From: Mucilaginibacter geliditolerans
Lineage (GTDB): Bacteria > Bacteroidota > Bacteroidia > Sphingobacteriales > Sphingobacteriaceae
Direction: 5' to 3'
DNA: 64,000 bases
Assembly (NCBI RefSeq): GCF_014200495.1
Contig: NZ_JACHBY010000006.1
Span: 248,001-312,000, forward strand
Shown: positions 44,674 to 52,377 of the stretch, one piece after another
How the letters are laid out: each line of letters starts with the position of its first letter
Position numbering within the stretch: position 1 is the first letter of the stretch
The notes under the pieces: model-generated
Databases searched by the model: none
Seen by the model: only the letters and a program-made list of their open reading frames with translations
What the model was told of the DNA's origin: nothing
Program-made: the position numbers and the translations under genes

Positions 44674-44759
44674 GTCATTGCGAGCGATAGCGCGGCAACC
44701 TCGTCGCGTTTAATATGCAAGCGACGAGGTTGCCGCGTCGTTCCTCCTCGCAATGACAG
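44674..44759. repeat. GTCATTGCGAG palindrome with CAACCTCGTCGCG core (orientation 1)
   Basis: TGTCATTGCGAGCGATAGCG then CGGCAACCTCGTCGCG pairs with CGACGAGGTTGCCGCGTCGT then TCCTCCTCGCAATGACA. Nearly identical, in reverse orientation, to 58034-58119. It lies between ftsK and the lolA-like gene. Confidence 0.85.
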
Positions 44760-44778
44760 GATGGGGGACGACGTGCGG

Positions 44779-47370
44779 TTAATCCTTTGGTTTATCTAAA
44801 GTTTCCAAATATCGTTCCAGGCTGTACTCATCGGGATACAAAACCTCACGTGCCTTACTACCTTCAAATGGTCCTACTATGCCTGCGGCTTCCAGTTGGT
44901 CAATAATACGGCCTGCGCGGTTATAGCCCAGCTTCATTTTACGCTGAATAAGTGAGGTTGAACCCTGCTGGTGCATTACTATAAGGCGCGCAGCATCTTC
45001 AAACATCGGGTCGCGGTTATCGGCATCATATTCTTTTGAGCTGCTGCTGGCCTCGCCTTCGCCTACATATTCAGGTAGCATCATGGCTGATGGATAGCCG
45101 CGCTGATTGCCGATATAGTCGGAAATACGTTCAACTTCAGGCGTGTCCACAAATGCGCATTGCAGGCGTATCAGGTCACTGCCTGTTGAAAGCAGCATAT
45201 CACCACGTCCAATCAGCTGATCGGCACCGCCGGCATCCAAAATGGTACGTGAATCTATCTTTGATAATACCCTGAAAGCAAGTCTTGCCGGGAAGTTGGC
45301 CTTAATAGTACCCGTAATTACGTTAACCGATGGCCTTTGCGTAGCAATAACCAAATGTATACCTACCGCACGGGCTAATTGCGCTATACGAGCAATCGGC
45401 ATTTCCACTTCTTTACCGGCCGTCATCATCAAATCGGCAAACTCATCAATTACCAGTACGATGAATGGCAGGTAACGGTGTTTCTCCGGGTCGCTTATTT
45501 TACGGTTGACGTATTTGTGGTTATATTCTTTTAGGTTACGTACCTGTGCGTCTTTCAATAGATCATAACGCTGATCCATCTCAATACATAGTGAGTTCAG
45601 CGTATTCACCACCTTTTTGGTATCAGTGATAATGGCATCAGCTTCATCAGGCAGTTTTGCCAGGAAGTGGCGCTCAATTTTGCGGAACAGGGTAAGCTCC
45701 ACTTTTTTAGGGTCGACCAAAACGAACTTTAATTCTGATGGATGTTTTTTATACAACAGCGAAACCAATATGGCGTTTATACCAACTGATTTACCCTGAC
45801 CGGTAGCACCCGCAACCAGTAAGTGGGGCATCTTGGCCAGATCGGCAATAAATACTTCGTTTGATATGGTTTTACCTAAGGCGATAGGCAGGTCCATGGT
45901 GTTGGTCTGCCATTTTTCAGTTTCGAGGATAGAACGCATGGATACCATCTCAGGGTTCTGGTTGGGCACCTCGATACCAATGGTACCCTTGCCCGGCATA
46001 GGGGCGATGATACGGATACCTAAAGCTGAAAGGCTCAAAGCGATATCATCTTCCAGGTTCTTGATCTTGGAGATACGCACACCCGGCGCAGGAATAATTT
46101 CATACAGCGTAACCGTTGGGCCAATGGTGGCTTTTATCTTATCAATCTCAATATTATAATGGTTAAGCGTGGTAATGATCTTGTTTTTGTTGGCCTCCAG
46201 TTCCTCTGTATTTACCTGTATTTTATGGGAACCGTAATTCTCTAACAGATCAATTGTTGGGTATTTATAAGATGCCAGGTCAAGCTTTGGATCATAAGCA
46301 CCGAATTGATTTACCAGTTCTTTGGCCTTGTCGTCGTCAGTTTGTTCAATGCTTAAAACTGGAGTAGGGCGCTCTACCTCAAGGGTGAGTGGTATCTCAT
46401 TTTCCACCTCGGGCTCATGCCTGAAAGTGTTTACTTCGGGCGTTAATACTATTGGTTCATGAAAAACAGGGGCCTGCAAAACGGTTTCCTGTTTTAACGG
46501 TTCCTGTTTTAATAATTCTGCTTTGGTAGTGTTTACCGTATTGGGGTTAGGCACATTGGCTCCGCGTGGCTGCCATTCAAGCGGGGGTGATATTTCTTCA
46601 TCCTCATCAAGTTCAACCGGTATGGGGGCTACTTCGGTTACTTCAACGGCTCTTGCCAGTTTTTCCTTGCGCTGCGGCAGTTTAAAATCAATATTATAGG
46701 CTATGATAAGCGCGGATAAGCCGGCAAATATGAGTAAGCCTAAGGTACCGGTCTGCCCTATTTGTGCATCAAGCAGGCGGTTGGTCCAGAAACCAAATTC
46801 ACCCTCAAAATAATGCGGATAATCAATAACAAAAGCATGTACAAAACCTATGGCTATCGAACAAAATACGATGCTGAAAAAAGCATAAGCCAATGATTTG
46901 CTTATAGAGAACAGTCTAACTTTAAACAGCAGGCGGTAACCTATCACAAAAAATATAAATACGAATATGAAGGAGGCTACGCCAAACCATTCAAATATGA
47001 ACTGGTTTGATAACAACGCGCCAAATTTACCCAGCCAGTTTTCAACAACAGGGTTTTTGATGCCGTTATCGGTAAGCTCCTGCGTGGTTTTGAACAGGTT
47101 ATGCCAGCCGCCATTGGCAGGCGAAACATAGCTCTGATCCTGCTGCCAGGTGAACAGGTAGGAGGTAAACGCCACCAGGAAAAAGATAGACATGATGAGG
47201 AAAAACAAACCTACGATCTTAATCACGCGGCCATCGTTCCAATCAAAAGAGGAGAGCCCCTTCAATTTTGCAGACATTGCAGGCTTTTCCTTCTCGCTCT
47301 TATTGCTTTGGCGGGATTGATTGTCTTCTTTTAAAGTATTTGATTTAAACTGATTTCCTTTTACCGGCAT
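44779..47370 (-). CDS. ftsK: DNA translocase FtsK
   Basis: An 863-residue FtsK/SpoIIIE translocase that pumps DNA at the division septum. About four membrane helices lie in residues 50-230. A proline- and glutamate-rich linker of about 110 residues follows. The alpha domain precedes the RecA-like motor with Walker A GATGQGKS (521-528) and Walker B VLVIDEFADLM. AQLARAVGIHLVIATQRPSV is a hallmark. The gamma domain, a winged helix that reads chromosome polarity, is at the end (QGSTSLIQRKMKLGYNRAGR). The length is on the long side because of the linker. A TATATTTG box is 24 bases upstream of the ATG. Confidence 0.97.
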   Translation of the reverse strand: MPVKGNQFKSNTLKEDNQSRQSNKSEKEKPAMSAKLKGLSSFDWNDGRVIKIVGLFFLIMSIFFLVAFTSYLFTWQQDQSYVSPANGGWHNLFKTTQELTDNGIKNPVVENWLGKFGALLSNQFIFEWFGVASFIFVFIFFVIGYRLLFKVRLFSISKSLAYAFFSIVFCSIAIGFVHAFVIDYPHYFEGEFGFWTNRLLDAQIGQTGTLGLLIFAGLSALIIAYNIDFKLPQRKEKLARAVEVTEVAPIPVELDEDEEISPPLEWQPRGANVPNPNTVNTTKAELLKQEPLKQETVLQAPVFHEPIVLTPEVNTFRHEPEVENEIPLTLEVERPTPVLSIEQTDDDKAKELVNQFGAYDPKLDLASYKYPTIDLLENYGSHKIQVNTEELEANKNKIITTLNHYNIEIDKIKATIGPTVTLYEIIPAPGVRISKIKNLEDDIALSLSALGIRIIAPMPGKGTIGIEVPNQNPEMVSMRSILETEKWQTNTMDLPIALGKTISNEVFIADLAKMPHLLVAGATGQGKSVGINAILVSLLYKKHPSELKFVLVDPKKVELTLFRKIERHFLAKLPDEADAIITDTKKVVNTLNSLCIEMDQRYDLLKDAQVRNLKEYNHKYVNRKISDPEKHRYLPFIVLVIDEFADLMMTAGKEVEMPIARIAQLARAVGIHLVIATQRPSVNVITGTIKANFPARLAFRVLSKIDSRTILDAGGADQLIGRGDMLLSTGSDLIRLQCAFVDTPEVERISDYIGNQRGYPSAMMLPEYVGEGEASSSSKEYDADNRDPMFEDAARLIVMHQQGSTSLIQRKMKLGYNRAGRIIDQLEAAGIVGPFEGSKAREVLYPDEYSLERYLETLDKPKD

Positions 47371-47393
47371 ACTTGATCAACAGTATTAAGGTA

Positions 47394-47401
47394 CAAATAT
47401 A
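47394..47401 (-). promoter_or_regulatory. Probable Bacteroidota -7 box of ftsK
   Basis: TATATTTG on the minus strand is an exact TAnnTTTG match, ending 23 bases before the ATG. No good TTTG is seen 19-21 bases upstream, only AAGTTTAATC, so the assignment rests on the -7 box and the spacing to the start. Confidence 0.4.
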
Positions 47402-47559
47402 AAGTTAATAGATTAAACTTATTTGGCGTGAAATTTTTAATTTTTTACTAATTTGGAAGCTTTATGTAAATCAGGCATGAAAATGGCGGATGAAAATATT
47501 GTATAATTAGTCCGTTTTAAGTTGTATCGTATTAATTATTAATTACTTAAAAGTAAATA

Positions 47560-48207
47560 ATGAGCCTGGAAAAACTTGAAGAATACATAACCACCGGGGA
47601 TGTTATCGGCCTGAATGTGTTGCTTACACAGAACCCCAAACTGGCGAAAGGCACTACCAGTCACAAGGTTTCGCCGCTTATGCTGTCATGCTATTATAAA
47701 AAGCCTGAAGTTACCAGCCTGCTGTTAAAATACGTAGATGATATCACCTTATTTGAGGCCGCCGCGGCAGGTAAATTTGATGTGGTTGCCCATTTGGTTT
47801 TTACTTATCCCGATGCGATTGATTTTTTTGCTGATGATGGCTTTACCCCGCTGGGATTAGCCTGTTATTTTGGTCAGCATGAAATTGCGCGCTACCTGGT
47901 ATTAAAAGGTGCAAATGTAAACCAGCCATCAAATAACGGATTTAACGTTTTCCCGATACACTCCGCCGCTGCGGGTAATTATACAGATATTGCTAAACTT
48001 TTGATAGAGAACGGGGCAAACGTAAATGTGCGCCAGCAAGCCGGATCAACCCCATTGCACTCGGCTGCACAAAATGGTAACCTTGATCTGCTTATACTTT
48101 TGCTTGAAAATGGTGCCGATGTAAATGTTCGGATGGAAGGCGGTAAACTGCCCGCCGATTTGGCGAGGGAAAAAGGTTTTAAGGAGATTGCGGAGATATT
48201 GGAATAA
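47560..48207 (+). CDS. Ankyrin repeat protein
   Basis: A 215-residue protein made of about five to six ankyrin repeats with no signal peptide, hence cytoplasmic. Clear units: GFTPLGLACYFGQHEIARYL, FPIHSAAAGNYTDIAKLLIE and STPLHSAAQNGNLDLLILLL, each ending in a 'xxGAxVNxx' turn. The N-terminal 50 residues are less regular. Such proteins bind other proteins; no partner is suggested by the neighbourhood. It is divergent from ftsK. The frame opens with ATG in a gap that is AT-rich, and ends in a repeat cluster. Confidence 0.9.
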   Translation: MSLEKLEEYITTGDVIGLNVLLTQNPKLAKGTTSHKVSPLMLSCYYKKPEVTSLLLKYVDDITLFEAAAAGKFDVVAHLVFTYPDAIDFFADDGFTPLGLACYFGQHEIARYLVLKGANVNQPSNNGFNVFPIHSAAAGNYTDIAKLLIENGANVNVRQQAGSTPLHSAAQNGNLDLLILLLENGADVNVRMEGGKLPADLAREKGFKEIAEILE

Positions 48208-48220
48208 GTCCCTTTTTGCT

Positions 48221-48306
48221 ATTGTCATACTGAGGAACGAAGCATCTATTATACGAGTGGACGATTGACCGCGGATAGGTTCTTCGCTATCGCTCAGAAT
48301 GACAAT
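48221..48306. repeat. Palindromic repeat (ATTGTCATACTGAGGAACGA type)
   Basis: The left arm ATTGTCATACTGAGGAACGA then AGC pairs with the right arm GGTTCTTCGCTATCGCTCAG then AATGACAAT. The right part GATAGGTTCTTCGCTATCGC then TCAGAATGACAATTT recurs at 50326-50360, followed in both places by a similar GATATATAAG/AATATATGAAG end. Confidence 0.7.
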
Positions 48307-48334
48307 TTGATATATAAGCTTATTTATTTCTTTT

Positions 48335-48456
48335 CGCCCATTCAAGCGTCCACACTTGAACGTTTTGCTTTTGTAAGCGTCTGCGCTTACGTTTATATGC
48401 AGTAAGCGTGGACGCTTACATCTTTTTGCATTCAAGCGCGGACGCTTGAACGGGCG
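48335..48456. repeat. Cluster of four AAGCGTCC hairpins
   Basis: Four self-complementary units in a row: TTCAAGCGTCCACACTTGAA, GTAAGCGTCTGCGCTTAC, GTAAGCGTGGACGCTTAC and TTCAAGCGCGGACGCTTGAA. The outermost units, with CGCCCA before and CGGGCG after, also pair with each other, as do the inner two. The units are separated by 11 to 12 bases. A related single unit lies at 54283-54342. Not a CRISPR array: the repeat units differ and the spacing is too short. Confidence 0.75.
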
Positions 48457-48480
48457 GGAGTTTTGTTTTGATGATTTACT

Positions 48481-48550
48481 CCCTCTTTACGCTTTAGCGT
48501 AGAGAGGGATGACCAGCACAGCGAAGTTGGAGTGAGTTAACTCTGCGCAA
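48481..48550. repeat. Repeat with CCCTCTTTACGC hairpin and GAGTGAGTTAACTCTGCG end
   Basis: CCCTCTTTACGCT, TT, AGCGTAGAGAGGG is a hairpin, followed by ATGACCAGCACAGCGAAGTT then GGAGTGAGTTAACTCTGCG. The same sequence, slightly changed, forms the right half of the repeat at 49847-49999. It ends just before the stop codon of the sigma factor partner gene. Confidence 0.65.
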
Positions 48551-48555
48551 GTAAC

Positions 48556-49230
48556 TTAACTATCCCCGCGCTCAAACTGTTCAATCTCATTTAAAAATTG
48601 CTGCGCTAATGTTGCCTGGTTCCAGCCGGAGCCGGAGAGGAAGTTTTTTACGTGTATATTTTTTATGTTCTGTTTACTTAACTGTATGAATAGCCAGATA
48701 AAAACAGGTACCAATAATAAACCGGTAATAACATTGGCAATTAAATAAGCGTGGAATTGTGGCGCCCAAAAATCTACATGGAAAAATATCCTTGCACTCA
48801 CTATCAGCAGTAAGGGATAAAACGGGATGCTAATAAATGACATTTTTGTATAGTTAACGATCAATATTTTGAGGCGCTCAACCAATTTTTGTAATTGTGA
48901 AACGGGCGCGGCATCGTCGGCCCTTATTTGAACTATCAAAGCCAGTTGCCGTATATCGGAAATATAACCGCTTACTATAAATCCGGTGATGATTAATGCG
49001 GGGATGCAAAAGCCTGGGTCGGTAATATATTTTAAGGTATAACTGCAAAGGGCAATGATCATAAACAGCAGAATGGCCATTTCTATTGTCTTCAGAAAGA
49101 GCAGTGTTCTGAGTTTATTGCCGGCTTTATTAAAGTTTATCTGGTGCAGTAAACGCATGTTAAGCTGCAGGCTTCTATCCAGTTTTTTATCCTGTTCTAT
49201 CCAAAGTGTTTTTAATTGTTCAAGTTCCAT
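48556..49230 (-). CDS. Membrane protein encoded after an ECF sigma factor
   Basis: A 224-residue protein. The soluble N-terminus MELEQLKTLWIEQDKKLDRS is followed by helices at about residues 45-63, 73-90, 128-148 and 158-178, with a basic loop between the second and third. I do not see the anti-sigma zinc motif or an ASD-like domain. The same type of protein often follows a sigma-70 gene in Bacteroidota, and its start is 12 bases after the sigma factor stop, so it probably acts with it, perhaps as a membrane sensor or anti-sigma factor. That role is an inference. Confidence 0.75.
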   Translation of the reverse strand: MELEQLKTLWIEQDKKLDRSLQLNMRLLHQINFNKAGNKLRTLLFLKTIEMAILLFMIIALCSYTLKYITDPGFCIPALIITGFIVSGYISDIRQLALIVQIRADDAAPVSQLQKLVERLKILIVNYTKMSFISIPFYPLLLIVSARIFFHVDFWAPQFHAYLIANVITGLLLVPVFIWLFIQLSKQNIKNIHVKNFLSGSGWNQATLAQQFLNEIEQFERGDS

Positions 49231-49242
49231 GGCGTGTGTTTT

Positions 49243-49746
49243 TTAATTTTTTGCGAATTGTTGTTTCAGTTGCTGTTTTACCCGGTTTATGCGTGTGGCT
49301 ACATTGGTTTCGGTAATGCCTAATATTTCGGCTATTTCCCGGTAACTGTTATCATCAAGATATAATATCATGAGCGCTCTGTTCAGCTCGTTGAGCTGGT
49401 TTATAAACTCATAGAGCCGTTTCACATTTTCATCAAGTTCGATCTCAGGGTTTTCATCAGCGATCTCTATCAGGTTTTCCTGTAATGATACAGTGCTTTC
49501 ATTCCTGCGTTTACCGGCACGATAATGTGATATGGCCGTATTGAGCGCTATGCGGTACATCCAGGTTGAAAGCTTATAGTCAGGATTGTAATTGCCGAAA
49601 GCCTGCCACAGACGGATGATCACTTCCTGTACAAGGTCCTCACGGTCGGCGGCATCACGGCAATAGCTGTTACACACTTTATAGATCAGTTTTTTGTTTT
49701 GGCTGATGATGGCTATAAATTGATCCTTATTTACCGGTGTGCTCAT
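49243..49746 (-). CDS. ECF-type RNA polymerase sigma factor
   Basis: A 167-residue sigma-70 family factor with only regions 2 and 4. Region 2: KVCNSYCRDAADREDLVQEV then IIRLWQAFGNYNPDYKLSTW and MYRIALNTAISHYR. Region 4: LDDNSYREIAEILGITETNV, the helix-turn-helix for the -35 element. The linker is short and acidic. It has no extra C-terminal domain. It redirects RNA polymerase to a regulon in response to envelope or other signals. The downstream membrane protein is its likely partner. Start ATG at 49746. Target promoters cannot be recognised. Confidence 0.92.
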   Translation of the reverse strand: MSTPVNKDQFIAIISQNKKLIYKVCNSYCRDAADREDLVQEVIIRLWQAFGNYNPDYKLSTWMYRIALNTAISHYRAGKRRNESTVSLQENLIEIADENPEIELDENVKRLYEFINQLNELNRALMILYLDDNSYREIAEILGITETNVATRINRVKQQLKQQFAKN

Positions 49747-49846
49747 TATTGCTGATGATTTACACTATTATTCGCAGTAAAAGGTAAATAATCACAGGGA
49801 GATTAAAAATAATTTAATTTGAGAGATTGGATTGAACGCACCCTGG

Positions 49847-49999
49847 TAACTCACCTCACCCAACTACGCTTCGCTGGTCGACCTCTCTTCGCCTGCGGCG
49901 TAAAGAGGTGGGGAAAGGTGATTTTTATTTTTTTATTCCTCTTTATGCTTTAGCATAGAGAGGGACGACGAGCGAAGCAAAGTCGGGGTGAGTTAACTC
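49847..49999. repeat. 153 bp palindromic repeat between the sigma factor and M1 genes
   Basis: Outer arms TAACTCACCTCACCCAACTA then CGCTTCGCTGGTC (from 49847) and GACGAGCGAAGCAAAGTCGG then GGTGAGTTA (to 49994) are complementary with few mismatches. An inner hairpin, CCTCTTTATGC-TTTA-GCATAGAGAGG, matches the hairpin at 48481-48508. The 623-base gap 49747-50369 also holds the repeat at 50201-50315, a half palindrome at about 50135-50163 and the duplicate of 48276-48310 at 50326-50360. I see no gene in it. Confidence 0.7.
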
Positions 50000-50200
50000 T
50001 GCGATTACCGAAGCCCACGTTAAGGATAGGAGCGGGTACCGGCCTTGCGCTTAATGCCTGTGCAGTATAAGCGGATAGCCTGACCCGCAGGGAAACGCCC
50101 TGATTATTGCCGCTCATTCAGGCCTTTGCGCTCATACTTCGACGGAGCTCAGCATGACACCCTACGAGCCAAATTAATAACCGAATAATATTACCGTATT

Positions 50201-50315
50201 TAGCGCAAGTCTTGTGTGTTAGGATAAGTAAGGGAGACTTGTGCTATTAGCTTTAAACTATTAAGCAGGCACAAGTCAGCCATTGCGCAAGGCTTTTCAC
50301 TCACAAGACTTGCGC
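50201..50315. repeat. TAGCGCAAGTCTTGTG repeat, copy 1
   Basis: The outer arms TAGCGCAAGTCTTGTG and CACAAGACTTGCGCCA are complementary except the last base pair region. Inner GACTTGTGCTATTAGC pairs partly with the segment GGCACAAGTC. The second copy is at 63198-63303. Confidence 0.75.
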
Positions 50316-50369
50316 CATTAGTGATAGGTTCTTCGCTATCGCTCAGAATGACAATTTAATATATGAAGT

Positions 50370-52244
50370 TTACTTCAGCACCCAAACATTATCCTTCTTA
50401 TTCGCATCCGGATCATAACCTGCGCCTAGGGTGAATTTGGCGATAGGTTTTGCATCGCTGAATTTTACCAGGTAAGTTTTACCGCCATCCTTCCAAACCG
50501 CTACGCTTTGGTGTATGATTTTGGTGCTGCCATCTTTATAATAGATAGTTAAGTCTACAGGTACGGGTTTGGTGCCTATATTAGTGATGGTTACTGTATA
50601 GTTATTTTGCTTATTAACTACGCTGGTTATACCCTGATCAGGTACGCCATTGTCAAAGAACCAGGCTTTCCAAAACCAGTTCATGTTGATGCCTGCGCCG
50701 GTGTTCATACAGTTAAAAAAGTCGTAAGGCATGGGGTGTTTGCCGTGCCATTGTGCAATGTAATAATGCAGCGCTTTGGTAAATAATGCATCGCCCAGCA
50801 TATCTTTTACAAACAGGTAACCCATACCCGGTTTCGGGTAGCTGTCGGTAAAACCGGCTATCCCGGTTAAGCCTGGGGTAAGCGTCATGATTGGTACATC
50901 CTCCTCAGTGCCTGCGCTTTTTTCAACGGCTTCAATGCCATAATCGTCAAATATCTTGTTGTCTATTATCGGGCTGATGGTCCATTCTCCGATTGTTGCC
51001 CATCCCTCATCCATCCAACCGTATTTGGTTTCATTAACACCCATGTAAAAAGGGAACATGGTATGGAATATCTCATGGTCAGTCAGTTCTATTTCGTCAT
51101 TTTCTTTTTCAAGCGGGTTGTCATTCACCATCATCGGGTACTCCATCTGGTCGAGGCCATCGAAAACGGTTTCATGCGGGTAAGGGTATGGCCATTTCGG
51201 GAATGTATAGCTCATGGCTTCCACCGTTTTGCGGGCGTGATCAACCACGGGCAGGTAATCTTTATGGTCGGGGTTAAATACCGCATCCACTCGGGTGCGC
51301 CTGTGTGTTATTGGGTCAACTACTAGGCTGCTCGCTTTCCATACATAATGATTGCTGGTAGCAAATACCAGGTCGGTAACAGTGTCAGCTTCAAATTTCC
51401 ATGTATGGCTGGTGCCTTTTGTGGTGATATCGGCTGCTTTTTGATCGGCTTCGGTGATCATATCGGTTATGTTATCACTTTTGCCTGCGGCGGATAGGCG
51501 CTCAATAATTTTAGGGTTATAAACCTCTGCTGCATTTTTAAGACTGCCGGTGGCCCAAACTTCGTAATCGCCGGGTACAGTTATTTCGGCATTAAAGTGG
51601 CAGAAATCGTTATAAAACTCTTCCGATCCGCGATATGGATATTTGTTCCAGCCATCAATATCATCATAAACAGCCACACGAGGGAAGAAGTAAGCGATGA
51701 AAAATGCGCCTGAATCAACCTGACCGGTACGTATGTGCGAGCCTTTATTAAGTATGTAAGAATAATTAATGCTGAATTTGATATGCTGTGATGGCAGCAA
51801 TGCCGGGATCTTCACAATCATGTTAGTACCATCGATCCGCCATTGATTGGCATCCTGGTTTTGCTGGTTAATACTCAGGTTTTTGATTTGTACACCGTCA
51901 GATTGGTCTTCCGCCTTTACTTCAGATACACGGCTAACCCCTTTTTTGTATAAGTTAGGATAAAGCTTAAAGTAGATCTGTTTTAGCGTATCCGGACTAT
52001 TGTTGATATAATCAATATCCACCGTACCGTTTAGCAAACGGGTTTGGGGGTTAAAATCAATCTTTATGTTATAGTCGGCCCTGTTTTGCCAGTAGTTTTT
52101 GCCGGGTTCGCCGGTAACTGTTCTGGTACCTTTGGTATAGGTGGCCTGTAGGTTTACAGGAACGTATAATTTAGTTTGGGCCGATGTGTTTAAAGCCACT
52201 AACAGCGCAGCTGCGGGTAGCAGTCTTTTAAAATGTAGTATCAA
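50370..52244 (-). CDS. M1 family metallopeptidase
   Basis: A 624-residue exported zinc aminopeptidase-like protein. The signal peptide ends near Ala22 (ALNTSAQ). The zinc motif is H390-E391-I-F-H394, with the third ligand Glu413 in GWMDEGWATIGEW. The exopeptidase GAMEN-type motif of M1 appears here as DQMEYPMMV, the variant usual in this group. The N-terminal beta-domain (YNIKIDFNPQTRLLNGTVDI, about residues 55-230) is the M1 pattern. The end is a beta-sandwich (about residues 545-610). It trims peptides in the periplasm or outside. The only possible start is TTG; an in-frame stop lies two codons upstream. Confidence 0.92.
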   Translation of the reverse strand: MILHFKRLLPAAALLVALNTSAQTKLYVPVNLQATYTKGTRTVTGEPGKNYWQNRADYNIKIDFNPQTRLLNGTVDIDYINNSPDTLKQIYFKLYPNLYKKGVSRVSEVKAEDQSDGVQIKNLSINQQNQDANQWRIDGTNMIVKIPALLPSQHIKFSINYSYILNKGSHIRTGQVDSGAFFIAYFFPRVAVYDDIDGWNKYPYRGSEEFYNDFCHFNAEITVPGDYEVWATGSLKNAAEVYNPKIIERLSAAGKSDNITDMITEADQKAADITTKGTSHTWKFEADTVTDLVFATSNHYVWKASSLVVDPITHRRTRVDAVFNPDHKDYLPVVDHARKTVEAMSYTFPKWPYPYPHETVFDGLDQMEYPMMVNDNPLEKENDEIELTDHEIFHTMFPFYMGVNETKYGWMDEGWATIGEWTISPIIDNKIFDDYGIEAVEKSAGTEEDVPIMTLTPGLTGIAGFTDSYPKPGMGYLFVKDMLGDALFTKALHYYIAQWHGKHPMPYDFFNCMNTGAGINMNWFWKAWFFDNGVPDQGITSVVNKQNNYTVTITNIGTKPVPVDLTIYYKDGSTKIIHQSVAVWKDGGKTYLVKFSDAKPIAKFTLGAGYDPDANKKDNVWVLK

Positions 52245-52377
52245 AGCGAGTCAATTAAAACGGTAAATATAATATACCGTATCAATATTAAAAGCATAAT
52301 AATCACCTGCTTTAGGTATTTAGATATGTTTTTTAATATTTGCCAACCTTTTAAAACAAAATGATGTTATTTAGCAT

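Noticed and set aside
48335..48456. Possible CRISPR-like array
   Set aside because: Units are self-complementary hairpins of differing sequence with 11-12 base gaps; no uniform repeats and no spacers of 30 bases or more, and no cas genes.
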